From the NCBI GenBank assembly GCA_020633205.1, contig JACKEB010000012.1:744001-808000 (forward strand): DNA of 64,000 bases. Reading direction: 5' to 3'. How positions within the stretch are numbered: the first letter of the stretch is position 1; every line of letters starts with the position of its first letter. Both the position numbers and the translations under genes were made by a program. The stretch comes from Polyangiaceae bacterium (lineage in GTDB: Bacteria; Myxococcota_A; Polyangia; Polyangiales; Polyangiaceae). The notes under the pieces were generated by a model that saw only the letters and a program-made list of their open reading frames with translations, made no database searches and was not told the DNA's origin. Below are positions 26,786 to 35,057 of the stretch, piece after piece.

Positions 26786-27404
26786 GGTTGAATCGTAAAA
26801 TCGTCAACGACGAATGGGCAAGCTCGAATCGTAAAATCGCAATCGCTGATTCCGAAAATCCTAAATCGTCAAATCGTAACCGTCGTCGCATGCATCACAA
26901 ATCGCAAATTCGTAAACGCTGACCATCAGAGCGCCGCTTTTCTCAAAATCGTAAAATCGTAAAAGCAAGGGCGTGCGCCGGCGATTGATTGGCCGTGGCC
27001 TCGACGACCTGAGTTCATCTCAGGGATATGGCGAGTGACGCCGGGATTCTCGGCGCGAACCTCGCGCGCGGACCGACGGTTGTTGCGTGACGACTCGTCG
27101 GTCGGTCCAGTCAGCAACCGTGGCACTGTGGCTGTGCGCTGCCACTTCGGGTTCTCCACGGAGCTTGGGTTGAGTGGGCTGGCTGGACCGGCTTGAGTTC
27201 GATGATGTGTGCTGAGTGACTGGACGAAGTTCGACGTGTAGTGGCCGACGCTTGATGAGGCGGTCTAGCTGTCAGGGGCACCTCACCCCCAAACCCACAC
27301 GCAACTTCGCATAAGATAGATTATGTTAACTAACGGCTGCGGGTTTTGCGGGGAAAACGGTGGTTTCCCGTCGGCCCACGGTCTTATGCGGGACACGCGG
27401 CGCC
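26786..27404. other. Divergent/upstream region, 619 bp
   Basis: The first 175 bp hold the operator-like repeat array and probable promoter of the fusion gene and are AT-richer than the rest. From about 26970 to 27404 I see no gene, only a 78-codon shadow frame on the minus strand. An exact copy of the dispersed 13-mer CCTCACCCCCAAA is at 27281-27293, followed by an AT-rich patch (TAAGATAGATTATGTTAACTAA, about 27312-27334). Confidence 0.6.
26791..26960. promoter_or_regulatory. Five-box direct-repeat operator array (AATCGTAAAATCGT)
   Basis: Five 14-bp boxes: 26791-26804, 26827-26840, 26864-26877, 26900-26913 and 26947-26960. Boxes 1 and 5 are identical (AATCGTAAAATCGT), box 2 differs in the last base, box 3 in one base and box 4 in two or more. 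Each box is two AATCGT half-sites eight bases apart. Start-to-start spacing is 36, 37, 36 and 47 bp. Box 1 begins five bases upstream of the fusion gene ATG and covers its likely -10 (TACGAT on the minus strand, 26792-26797, with TTGCCC at 26816-26821 as a -35). This is the layout expected for an autorepressor with direct-repeat half-sites and stacked distal sites. Confidence 0.65.
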
Positions 27405-28019
27405 TCAGTCGTCGCTCACCGAAACCAGCAGCTGGCGCTCGCCCAAGAGTGCCTCGAGTGCAGCCACGCTCTGCTCCACACTCAGCTGGTCGGTACGCAA
27501 CGCCAGCTCTGGATGGAGCGGCGCCTCGTACGGAGCGGAGATCCCGGTGAAGTCGCTGAGCTTTCCAGCGCGCGCCTTGGCGTAGAGTCCTTTTGGATCT
27601 CGCGCCTCACAGACGTCGACGGGCGCATCCACGTGGACCTCCAGGAACTCACCAGGTCGCATCAGCTCCCGAGCGCGGTCTCGGTCCCCCCGATATGGCG
27701 AGATGAAGGCGCTGATCACGATGGCGCCCGCGTCCACGAACAGTGCCGTGACCTCTCCAACTCGCCGGATGTTCTCGCGGCGATCCTCTGGGGAGAAGCC
27801 GAGGTCGCTGTTCAGACCATGCCGGAGATTGTCGCCGTCGAGCACGTACGCGAAGATGCCGCGCTCTACAAGGCGGCGCTCCAGGGCCCTCGCCAGCGTG
27901 CTCTTTCCCGACGCGGACAACCCCGTGAGCCAAACCGCCGCCCCCTGGTTGCGATGCAGGCTACTGCGCAATTCCCGGCTGACACTCGCGGCGTGCCACT
28001 TGATGTTTGAGTCCGCCAT
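27405..28019 (-). CDS. cysC: Adenylylsulfate kinase
   Basis: 204 residues from the ATG at 28019. P-loop GLSASGKST at 33-41, then YVLDGDNLRHGLNSDLGFSPEDRRENIRRVGEV and the C-terminal FTGISAPYEAP, all diagnostic of APS kinase. It phosphorylates adenosine 5'-phosphosulfate to PAPS, the sulfate donor for sulfotransferases and, in some bacteria, for assimilation. No cysD/N is adjacent. The ATG is preferred to an upstream in-frame start at 28121 because IKWHA is the usual N-terminal motif. Confidence 0.95.
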   Translation of the reverse strand: MADSNIKWHAASVSRELRSSLHRNQGAAVWLTGLSASGKSTLARALERRLVERGIFAYVLDGDNLRHGLNSDLGFSPEDRRENIRRVGEVTALFVDAGAIVISAFISPYRGDRDRARELMRPGEFLEVHVDAPVDVCEARDPKGLYAKARAGKLSDFTGISAPYEAPLHPELALRTDQLSVEQSVAALEALLGERQLLVSVSDD

Positions 28020-28152
28020 CGCCCTGCCCTTCGCTTCGATGGTTTCCGCGCGGATGAAGTCTCGCGGGACGCTGCTAGTTTGCACGCGGTCGCCCCGGAA
28101 ACCCACAGATTGCGAATCCACGTTAGCCGGAGCTGGCAGTCACAAACGCCAA

Positions 28153-28178
28153 CGGGCGGCACCTCTCGGCGCCGCCCG
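28153..28178 (-). terminator. Hairpin terminator downstream of groEL
   Basis: A perfect 8-bp stem, CGGGCGGC at 28153-28160 and GCCGCCCG at 28171-28178, with a 10-nt loop, 28 bp past the groEL stop codon. On the minus strand it is followed by a short T-containing stretch. Confidence 0.6.
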
Positions 28179-28205
28179 CAGCGTGTTCACGAGGTGAAAC
28201 GCAGG

Positions 28206-29900
28206 TCAATCCATGGGGAATCCGCCCATGCCGCCCATTCCACCCATGCCGCCCATTCCACCCATGCCGCCCATTCCACCCATGCCGCCCATGGGATCCA
28301 TGCCGCCACCGCCGGGTGCGGCGGGCGCGGGCTTGTCGACCACCAACGCCTCGGTGGTGAGCAGCAGTCCGGCGACGCTTGCCGCGTTCTCCAGGGCGCT
28401 ACGCACGACCTTCGTGGGGTCGATGATGCCGCTCTTGGTGAGGTCCTCGTAGGACTCGGTGCGGGCGTTGTAGCCGAAGCCACCCTTCCCGGCCGCGACC
28501 TTCGCCAACACCACCTCGGACTCGACGCCAGCGTTGTGAGCGATTTGCCGCAGGGGTGCACTCGCGGCGCGCTCCAGCAGGCGCAGGCCGAGCTCTTGGT
28601 CGCCTGCAAGCTTGAGGCTCTTCAACGCCTCGGTGGCGCGCAACAACGCGACGCCCCCGCCAGCGACGTAGCCCTCTTCCAGGGCCGCGCGGGTCGCGGC
28701 GAGCGCGTCCTCCACGCGATCCTTACGCTCCTTCATCTCGGGCTCGGTCGGGGCGCCCACCTTGAGCACCGCCACGCCGCCAGCCAGCTTTGCGAGGCGC
28801 TCTTGCAGCTTCTCACGGTCGTAGTCGCTGGAGGTCTCCTCGATCTGGCGCTGAAGCAGCGCGATGCGGCCGTTGATGTCCGCCTTCTTGCCAGCGCCAC
28901 CCACGATGGTGGTCTCGTCCTTGGAGATCTCGACGCGCTTGGCGCGGCCCAGATCCTTCAGCGTCACGCCTTCCAGCGTGCGGCCGAGGTCCTCCATGAA
29001 CGCGGTTCCGCCGGTCAGCACCGCGATGTCTTTCAGCATCTCCTTGCGGCGATCGCCGAAGCCGGGGGCCTTCACGGCGACGATGCGCAGCACGCCACGC
29101 AGCTTGTTCACCACCAGGGTCGCGAGCGCTTCGCCCTCGACGTCCTCGGCGATGATCAGCAGCGACGCACCAGCGTCCTTCACCGCTTCGGCCACATGGA
29201 CCAAGTCCGCCAGGCTCGTCAGCTTCTTCTCGTGCACGAGGATGTAGCAGTCATCGTACTCGCAGGTCAGGTGCTGCTGGTTCGTCACGAAGTACGGCGA
29301 GAGGTAGCCGCGGTCGAACTGCATGCCTTCCACGACGTCGATCTCGGTCTCGAGGCCCTTGGCCTCTTCGACGGTGACCACGCCGTTCTTGCTGACCTTG
29401 TCGAAGGCCTCGGCGAGCATCTTGCCCACGGTCTCGTCGCCGTTGGCGCTGACCGTCGCGATGTGGGCGACCTCTTCCGTACCCTTCGCCTTCTTGGACT
29501 GACCCTTGATGTGCTCGACCATGGCGGTGACGCCCGCGTCGATGCCGCGCTTCAGATCCATCGCGCTGGCGCCGGCCTCGAGGTACTTGAGGCCCTGCTG
29601 GAAGATCGACTGAGCCAACACGGTCGCCGTGGTGGTGCCGTCCCCAGTGTTGTCATTCGTGCGAGACGCGACCTCGCGCACCAGCTGTGCGCCGAGGTTC
29701 TGGAACTTGGCGTCCAGCTCGATCTCCTTGGCTACGCTCACGCCATCCTTCGTGATGTGCGGGGCGCCCCAGCTCTTCTCCAACGCGACGTTCCGTCCAC
29801 GCGGTCCGAGGGTCACCTTCACGGCGTTGGCCAGCGCGTCGACGCCAGCGAGCACTTCGCGGCGCGCCTGCGCGCGGAACAGGATCTGCTTGCTTCCCAT
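28206..29900 (-). CDS. groEL: Chaperonin GroEL (60 kDa)
   Basis: 564 residues from the ATG at 29900, which has AAGGA upstream; slightly longer than most because of the tail. Full-length GroEL: GPRGRNVALEKSWGAP near the N-terminus, the ATP-binding DGTTTATVLA, apical-domain segments with ISPYF replaced by LSPYFVTNQQ, and EEGYVAGGGVALLRA. It ends in a GGM tail of about seven repeats encoded by a near-perfect 9-bp DNA repeat at 28213-28300. It would assemble into the double ring that folds proteins with GroES. No groES lies next to it, so it is an orphan copy or depends on a groES elsewhere. No CIRCE-type inverted repeat was found upstream. Confidence 0.97.
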   Translation of the reverse strand: MGSKQILFRAQARREVLAGVDALANAVKVTLGPRGRNVALEKSWGAPHITKDGVSVAKEIELDAKFQNLGAQLVREVASRTNDNTGDGTTTATVLAQSIFQQGLKYLEAGASAMDLKRGIDAGVTAMVEHIKGQSKKAKGTEEVAHIATVSANGDETVGKMLAEAFDKVSKNGVVTVEEAKGLETEIDVVEGMQFDRGYLSPYFVTNQQHLTCEYDDCYILVHEKKLTSLADLVHVAEAVKDAGASLLIIAEDVEGEALATLVVNKLRGVLRIVAVKAPGFGDRRKEMLKDIAVLTGGTAFMEDLGRTLEGVTLKDLGRAKRVEISKDETTIVGGAGKKADINGRIALLQRQIEETSSDYDREKLQERLAKLAGGVAVLKVGAPTEPEMKERKDRVEDALAATRAALEEGYVAGGGVALLRATEALKSLKLAGDQELGLRLLERAASAPLRQIAHNAGVESEVVLAKVAAGKGGFGYNARTESYEDLTKSGIIDPTKVVRSALENAASVAGLLLTTEALVVDKPAPAAPGGGGMDPMGGMGGMGGMGGMGGMGGMGGMGGFPMD

Positions 29901-30290
29901 GGGTCCTTTGATCTTTCTGTTGGTTGCCGGGCAGCGCCCGACCCGAGGTTGCTCTTGCGCCGCTTCTGCGAGCGCGGACAGGTCATTCAATGTGCGGGCG
30001 GTCCCGAAAAGGTCGCCCGCAGGGCCCAAACCAGCGATCTACTGCGTGAACGCACGCCGCCGACTTGCGCGCGCGGAGAGTATGTCTTGGTTCGGCCAGG
30101 TCAACCCCGCGAGGGCCCATGCGGAAAAAAAGTGTGTCGCGGCCTTGATTTGGTCTCCGATTGAGGGTAGCAAGCGCTCCCCGTCACGGAGGGCTTCGGC
30201 ACTCCTGGCTGCTCTTTCTTAGTCTACTCAAGCTAGCGTCCGCGATGCTTCCTTCCACTGCCTGCGAGAGCAGGTCGTGGCGCTTCTTCT
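29901..30290. other. groEL upstream region, 390 bp
   Basis: Contains the ribosome-binding site of groEL and one good promoter candidate (30077-30104, minus strand). No CIRCE (TTAGCACTC-N9-GAGTGCTAA) sequence is present. The right half leads to the tRNA-Gln gene on the plus strand. Confidence 0.5.
30077..30104 (-). promoter_or_regulatory. Candidate sigma-70 promoter for groEL
   Basis: On the minus strand, TTGACC (30104-30099), a 16-bp spacer, then TACTCT (30082-30077). Transcription would begin near 30070 and give a leader of about 170 nt before the groEL ATG. Confidence 0.4.
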
Positions 30291-30364
30291 TGGGGGATCG
30301 TCTAACGGCAGGACGCAAGTTTCTGGTACTTGTTATCTAGGTTCGAATCCTAGTCCCCCAGCCA
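30291..30364 (+). tRNA. tRNA-Gln (anticodon CTG)
   Basis: 74-nt cloverleaf. Acceptor arms TGGGGGA (30291-30297) and TCCCCCA (30354-30360) pair fully; discriminator G30361 is followed by an encoded CCA. Anticodon stem CAAGT/ACTTG holds the loop TTCTGGT, giving CTG. The T-loop has GGTTCGAATCC. Confidence 0.95.
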
Positions 30365-30481
30365 GTTTTCCCTCGAACGAGGTGAAACGTGGCTGCCTTC
30401 GACACCGTTTCCTGCCAGGTTTCGAAGGTCTCAATCAGACACTAGCTTGATTGGATATGCGCTCCCTTGACGGAGCAAACC

Positions 30482-30553
30482 GGCCCCATCGTCTAGCGGT
30501 TAGGACACTGGCCTCTCACGCCGGTAACACGAGTTCGAATCTCGTTGGGGTCA
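30482..30553 (+). tRNA. tRNA-Glu (anticodon CTC)
   Basis: 72 nt without encoded CCA. Acceptor arms GGCCCCA (30482-30488) and TGGGGTC (30546-30552), with discriminator A30553. Anticodon stem CTGGC/GCCGG with loop CTCTCAC gives CTC. The T-arm has GAGTTCGAATCTC. It lies 117 bp after tRNA-Gln on the same strand and is probably co-transcribed with it. Confidence 0.95.
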
Positions 30554-30568
30554 CTGACATCTTCTCGC

Positions 30569-30724
30569 GCGGGCGCCCGCAGGCCCGCGCGGTTCATAAA
30601 GTATGTACCTGCGGTGCCCTGACGTGGCCCCCGCCGGCCCGTGGGGGACGTGGAATCCAGTGTTCCGAACACTGACCTGGCGGGCGCCCGCAGGCCCGCG
30701 CGGTTGACTCCGTATGTGCCTGCG
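30569..30724. repeat. 45-bp direct repeat pair downstream of tRNA-Glu
   Basis: Two 45-bp copies, 30569-30613 and 30680-30724, share GCGGGCGCCCGCAGGCCCGC, then GCGGTT, differ over six bases, and share GTATGT-CCTGCG. Each begins with the self-complementary GCGGGCGCCCGC. Between them is a 17-nt palindrome, CAGTGTTC-C-GAACACTG at 30658-30674. The region 30554-30837 holds no gene. Confidence 0.75.
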
Positions 30725-30837
30725 CCAGTGCGCTGCCGAGCGGAACTTTGAGGCGTACCCAGTGGCTGTTTCCATGAGGAATCGCTGGTTCGTGCTGCTG
30801 CAGCTCCGAACAATCTTCTCCGCTTTGACTTCTCACG

Positions 30838-31203
30838 CTAGAGGTTGTCGGTGAGGTCGAAGATCGGCACGTAGAAGCCGTACATGCAGAATCCAATTGC
30901 GAACAGGCCGAGCAACGCGCCCAGGGCATAGCTCACGCTGCGGCTTGCGCCCCGTCCAAGTGCACCCACGAGCAGGCAGCCAGCGCAAACCAGCGCGGCT
31001 CCAAAGGGGCCCCACCAGGAAGTGGCAAACCGTAGCGAGAAGTATCGGGAAGTCGCTGGGGCGCCGCCGCCAAAATCCAGGTACATGCCTTCGAACCGCG
31101 GCGCGACGAACAGCGGAATGAAGAGCAGCACCAAGATCAGAACCGCTACGAAACTGAAGAGCAGCATCTCGCCCAACGTCCAGCTGCGCTCCGCTTGGTC
31201 CAC
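30838..31203 (-). CDS. Small integral membrane protein, unknown
   Basis: 121 residues from a GTG at 31203. Three hydrophobic segments: about 14-34 (LLFSFVAVLILVLLFIPLFV), 65-85 and 90-110. The short N-terminus DQAERSWTLGE is polar. No family recognised. It is divergent from the MATE pump gene, 62 bp away, and could share a promoter region with it. Confidence 0.65.
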   Translation of the reverse strand: MDQAERSWTLGEMLLFSFVAVLILVLLFIPLFVAPRFEGMYLDFGGGAPATSRYFSLRFATSWWGPFGAALVCAGCLLVGALGRGASRSVSYALGALLGLFAIGFCMYGFYVPIFDLTDNL

Positions 31204-31265
31204 GCGCGGAGTCTACCCTCGCCAGCTGCCTGTGGGTTGAGCTATGGCGACGGGCGGCGACTCCC

Positions 31266-32675
31266 GTGGCTTCCTCTCCCCCAAACGAACTGGCTCCTTC
31301 GAGCACGGCGACTTCGGCGAGCCTTGGCAAGCAGCTGCTCGCGTTGGCGATCCCAGCGGCTTCGACCAGCTTGCTGGAGACCCTCGTGTTCCTCGCGGAT
31401 CGCGTGATGCTTGGGCGTTACTCACGGGACGCCCTCGCCAGCATGCAGGTGCAGGGACCGGTGGTGTGGTCGCTGTTCAGCGTGTTCATGGCGCTCTGCG
31501 TGGGCGGCGTGAGCGTCGTCGCGCGCAATATCGGTGCCGAACGCTTTGCGCGGGCTCAGGCAGCGAGCCGCAGCGTGGTGCGTTTGGCGGGGTTTGCGGG
31601 GGTGAGTGTGGCAGTCGTTGGTTGGCTCCTCACGCCGCAGATCGCGGCGCTGATCGGCCCTGCTTCGCCAACGATTCAAGGGCTTTCCGTGAGCTACCTG
31701 CGGGTGGCGCTGCTGGGCTTTCCCGGGCTCTTTATCGCGACGGGCGCGTCGATGGTGCTTGGAGCGAGCGGCGACACCAAGACGCCGCTGCGCGCCGCGG
31801 TCGTCAGCAACGTGCTCAACGTGGGACTGAACCAGCTGCTGATCTTTGGTTACGCGCCCCTCGGTGTGCCGAGCCTCGGCGTGCGCGGTGCGGCGATCGC
31901 CTCGAGCGTTGCGTTCAGTGTGCAGGCGCTCTTGATCTTGAGGAGCTTGCTCAAGGCTGAATGCCCGGTGAGCGCCGCTGGGTTCTGGAAGATCCCCGAG
32001 GAGACGGACACCATCGCACGGCGCGAAATCGTGCGGCTGTCGGTGCCGGTGGTGGTCGAGCGCGTGATCTTTCATCTGGGGTTTCTGGCGTATGTCAGCG
32101 TGATCACTCGCCTAGGGCCGCTGGTGATGGCCAGCAATCAGGCCCTGGTGACCCTCGAGTCGGTGTGCTTCCTCTCGGCCCAGGGCTTTGGAGTCGCGAC
32201 GGCGGCGCTGGTGGGTCAGTCCATGGGGCGCGGTGACATCCCGCGGGCGCGCCGCGCGGGTTTCCTTGGGGCAATGCTAGCCGCTGGCTTTTTGAGCGCA
32301 TTTGGCCTCTTGATCTGGCTCTCCGCGCCGCTAACCCTTGAGCTGTTTACCCCGGCGGAAGGTAGCGCCGCCGGTCTCATCGAGGAGGGCCTCAAGGCGG
32401 CGCCGCTGCTGGCCCTTTCTCAGCCCTTCATGGCGTACGCCGCAGTGCTTTCCGACGCCTTGCGAGGTGCTGGGGCGACGCGCTTGCCGGTGGGTGTGAC
32501 CATCCTCGGTATCATCGGTGTGCGCCTGCCGCTGGTGATCTGGCTCGGCATCGAACTCGGCTGGGGCACCTTCGGTGTGTGGGGTGCCAGCACCGTCGAC
32601 TGGATGGTGCGCACCGCGTGCTGCGTGCTGTTGTTCGCTGGTCCGTGGTGGACACGAGCGAAAGTCGAAGCATAA
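31266..32675 (+). CDS. MATE family efflux transporter
   Basis: 469 residues with about twelve TM segments in two similar halves, the MATE fold: LALAIPAASTSLLETLVFLADRVMLGRYS at the start, GASGDTKTPLRAAVVSNVLNVGLNQLLIFG in the middle, and in the second half SVPVVVERVIFHLGFLAYVSVITRLG. These inner-membrane Na+/H+ antiporters export cationic drugs or metabolites; the substrate here is unknown. Starts at a GTG. A near-copy of the dispersed 13-mer (CCTCTCCCCCAAA, 31273-31285) lies in its first codons. Confidence 0.92.
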   Translation: MASSPPNELAPSSTATSASLGKQLLALAIPAASTSLLETLVFLADRVMLGRYSRDALASMQVQGPVVWSLFSVFMALCVGGVSVVARNIGAERFARAQAASRSVVRLAGFAGVSVAVVGWLLTPQIAALIGPASPTIQGLSVSYLRVALLGFPGLFIATGASMVLGASGDTKTPLRAAVVSNVLNVGLNQLLIFGYAPLGVPSLGVRGAAIASSVAFSVQALLILRSLLKAECPVSAAGFWKIPEETDTIARREIVRLSVPVVVERVIFHLGFLAYVSVITRLGPLVMASNQALVTLESVCFLSAQGFGVATAALVGQSMGRGDIPRARRAGFLGAMLAAGFLSAFGLLIWLSAPLTLELFTPAEGSAAGLIEEGLKAAPLLALSQPFMAYAAVLSDALRGAGATRLPVGVTILGIIGVRLPLVIWLGIELGWGTFGVWGASTVDWMVRTACCVLLFAGPWWTRAKVEA

Positions 32676-32996
32676 GGCTGAGATGGCTCTGCTCGCTGGC
32701 ATCGTGATGGCGACTTGGCTCGCTGAGACGCGCCTCAGTCACGCAACGTTGGTGCGGCCGTGGGGCCTCTCCATCGACCCTTTGGCAGAGGTCGCGGTGC
32801 ATTCAGTTCAGCGGGGCAGCGCCTGCAGCGCTCCCCTCACCCCCTGATCGGGCGGCTGCCGCGGCTGATTCACGTTTCCGCCAGGGCTCCTCGCCACGAA
32901 CAGCTCAGACGCGTGCTCGAGCTGCTCACCCATCCGTCGAAGACCTCAACTCAGCAAGACTTGCAAAGCCGCTGCGTGCCACAGTGCTCGCACCTC
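32676..32996. other. Intergenic region, 321 bp, nothing recognised
   Basis: Between the MATE gene and the AraC-type gene. Frames run through it, but none has domain-like character. No clear promoter or hairpin was found. Confidence 0.5.
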
Positions 32997-33839
32997 ATGA
33001 CGACGGACTTCGAACGGCGGCTGATGCGGGTGATCGACCAGGTGCACGATCACCCCGCTGAGGACCTGAATCTCGATCGCCTGGCTCGCGTAGCCGCGCT
33101 GAGCCCCTACCACTTTCACCGCGTGTTTCGCGGGATCACCGGGGAAACGCTGGCTCATATGGTGCGCCGCGTGCGCATGGAACGCGCAGCCACCTGGCTC
33201 ACCTTCGGCACCCTGCCGATCGCAGAGATCGCGCAAGCCGTCGGCTACCCCAACGTCGCGAGCTTCACCCGCGTTTTCGGTGAGATGTACGGGTTGCCAC
33301 CCGGTGCTTATCGCGAGCGCGGCACACACCGACCTCAACTATTGAACCTACGTCAAGGAGAGAAACACATGACCAGACCCGTTGAAATCCGCACTGAACC
33401 CGCCCGCCGCCTGGCTGGCATTCTACACCGCGGGCCCTATCAAGAGCTGACGCTGGCCATCAATCAGCTGTTCGGGACACTTGCCGCGCGGAACCTGATG
33501 GATCAGAACCAGGGCATGGCCTGCGTGTTCCATGACGACCCGCACGCGGTGCAGAGCCCGGAGCTCCGCAGCCACTGCGGAGTGATCGTAAACGCCGAAT
33601 TTCCCGTCGAAGCACCGCTCGAGGAGCTGAACTTGCCGGGTGGGCGCTACGCCGTGATGCTCCACAAGGGCCCGTATAGTGGGCTCTCGGAGGCTTACGA
33701 CGAGCTGTTCTCCGTCTGGTTGCCAAGCTCCGGTCAGGAGCCAGGTGAGGTGCCGTTGTTCGAGACCTATCTCAACAGCGCCCAGGACACACCACCGGAC
33801 CAACTCGAAACGGAGATCCACCTCAAGCTCAAAGACTGA
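32997..33839 (+). CDS. AraC family regulator with GyrI-like effector domain
   Basis: 280 residues from the ATG at 32997. Residues about 5-110 form an AraC/XylS double helix-turn-helix (LARVAALSPYHFHRVFRGITGETL; IAEIAQAVGYPNVASFTRVFGEMYG, the second being the family signature). Residues about 120-280 form a GyrI-like/SOUL-type ligand-binding domain (VEIRTEPARRLAGILHRGPYQEL). This order, HTH first and effector domain last, is that of Rob and its relatives, which respond to small lipophilic compounds and often control efflux. The MATE gene just upstream is a sensible target, but no operator was identified. Confidence 0.92.
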   Translation: MTTDFERRLMRVIDQVHDHPAEDLNLDRLARVAALSPYHFHRVFRGITGETLAHMVRRVRMERAATWLTFGTLPIAEIAQAVGYPNVASFTRVFGEMYGLPPGAYRERGTHRPQLLNLRQGEKHMTRPVEIRTEPARRLAGILHRGPYQELTLAINQLFGTLAARNLMDQNQGMACVFHDDPHAVQSPELRSHCGVIVNAEFPVEAPLEELNLPGGRYAVMLHKGPYSGLSEAYDELFSVWLPSSGQEPGEVPLFETYLNSAQDTPPDQLETEIHLKLKD

Positions 33840-33928
33840 TGCGTTCCCCCGCGGATCGAGACGCGCGGACAACTTCTTGAGCGTCTCGGACATTTGCAGA
33901 GCGAGCGTGACGCCCCAAGCATCGGGGC

Positions 33929-34213
33929 ATGTTCATCGTCCTTCTGAAGTTCGCGAAGCGGGAAGCTGCTGCTTCCCACATGGCCGCCCACAACGCCTGG
34001 ATCCACCAGGGACTCGCTGACGGCGCCTTTCAGCTGATCGGTACGCTGCAGCCCAAGCTCGGCGGCGCGATCGTAGTTCACGGCGAGAGCCGTGAAGCGC
34101 TCGAGCTGCGCCTCGCGGCGGATCCCTTCGTCGAGCACGGCGTCGTCAGCACGGAGATCCTTGAAATCGCGCCGAACCGCGCGGCGGACAGGTTCCAGTT
34201 TCTGTTGAGCTGA
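33929..34213 (+). CDS. YciI-like protein
   Basis: 94 residues of ferredoxin-like fold with the YciI landmarks: MFIVLLKFAKREAAASHMAAHNAWIHQGLADG, in which conserved His and Asp residues line a putative active site, and a DPFVEHGVVSTEILE end. Family members are small, mostly uncharacterised enzymes; some act as dehydrochlorinases or muconolactone isomerase-like proteins. No partner is evident. It converges with the SGNH lipoprotein gene, whose stop is three bases away. Confidence 0.82.
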   Translation: MFIVLLKFAKREAAASHMAAHNAWIHQGLADGAFQLIGTLQPKLGGAIVVHGESREALELRLAADPFVEHGVVSTEILEIAPNRAADRFQFLLS

Positions 34214-34215
34214 GC

Positions 34216-35052
34216 CTACTTCGCCGCGCCAGGCTCCGGCTCGGCGCCGACCGGTGTGCCCTTCAGGTGCCACACCTGAGCAGGCGTGGGCTCGCGCTCG
34301 TTCTGCAGCCACTCGACGACTACCTTCGCCCAGCCCTTCCGTGCGGCAATGGTTGGGTGGATCTTGTCGCTCAGGCGAGGCATCCCAGGGTGGATCTTGT
34401 TCGTGTCCATGAAGCGACAGGGCGCGCTGTTGTCACGGATGAGATCCATCAGCCCGTTGTCCATGCCCCACAGCGGCGTCGCGATCCATACACAAGGCGT
34501 GCCGTTCAGGCGCTTGACGATCTTCTTGATCAAGGGGACCCGCAGCGTGGGGTCTTTCATCGCCATCTCGTTCGCGCCGAGGGTGATCAGCACCAAGTCT
34601 GGCTTCAGCTGGGCGATGTAGGCGCCGAGATCGTAGCCGCCAGCCCAGTTCGGGATGAACGAAGCCGTCTTGAAGCGCAGGTGGCTCACCAGGCCCCGGG
34701 AGCGCAGCTCTTCGTTGAGCGGTACCCCCAGAGCCCCTGCGAACGAGTCGCCGATGTGCAGCACCACGCTGCCCTTTGGCAGCTCCAGGGGCGCGCTGAG
34801 CGCCTCCGCTTCGGGGGCCGCGTCAGCCGTGGGCGCGCCCGCGTCGGACGCCGTCGGCGCGGTTGATGCATCCCACGTCTCTGGCGCGGGGTGGGTCGTG
34901 GTCACACTCGAGACCTCGCTCGTCTCGCTCGGTGGCGGCGTGGGCTCTGCGGGCGGTGGTGTTGCGCCACTGCAGGCAAACGCACCAGCGCCCAGCAGGA
35001 TGAGACCGCAGGTGAGTTTCGACGCTAGCGCGGAGAGCTGAGAGTGCTTCAT
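34216..35052 (-). CDS. SGNH/GDSL-type hydrolase, lipoprotein
   Basis: 278 residues from the ATG at 35052. Signal peptide with lipobox AFAC, Cys27, then about 65 residues rich in Pro/Thr/Ala as a tether. The catalytic domain from about residue 95 has block I HIGDSFAG with Ser103, block III-like TLGANEMAMK, and a late DKIHPT supplying Asp and His. This is the SGNH esterase/acetylhydrolase layout; the substrate is probably an acylated glycan at the cell surface (inference). Upstream lies a tandem 18-19 bp repeat array. Confidence 0.85.
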   Translation of the reverse strand: MKHSQLSALASKLTCGLILLGAGAFACSGATPPPAEPTPPPSETSEVSSVTTTHPAPETWDASTAPTASDAGAPTADAAPEAEALSAPLELPKGSVVLHIGDSFAGALGVPLNEELRSRGLVSHLRFKTASFIPNWAGGYDLGAYIAQLKPDLVLITLGANEMAMKDPTLRVPLIKKIVKRLNGTPCVWIATPLWGMDNGLMDLIRDNSAPCRFMDTNKIHPGMPRLSDKIHPTIAARKGWAKVVVEWLQNEREPTPAQVWHLKGTPVGAEPEPGAAK

Positions 35053-35057
35053 GTCAT

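Noticed and set aside
26791..26960. Replication-origin iterons
   Set aside because: No replication initiator gene adjoins, and box 1 overlaps the promoter of a winged-helix regulator; the operator reading is simpler.
26926..27159. 78-codon minus-strand frame upstream of the fusion regulator
   Set aside because: It runs into the repeat boxes, has no ribosome binding site and no recognisable content.
28080..30164. 694-codon plus-strand frame across groEL
   Set aside because: It is antisense to an unmistakable groEL; His/Leu/Ala-rich without domains.
29901..30290. CIRCE element upstream of groEL
   Set aside because: No TTAGCACTC-N9-GAGTGCTAA or close variant was found.
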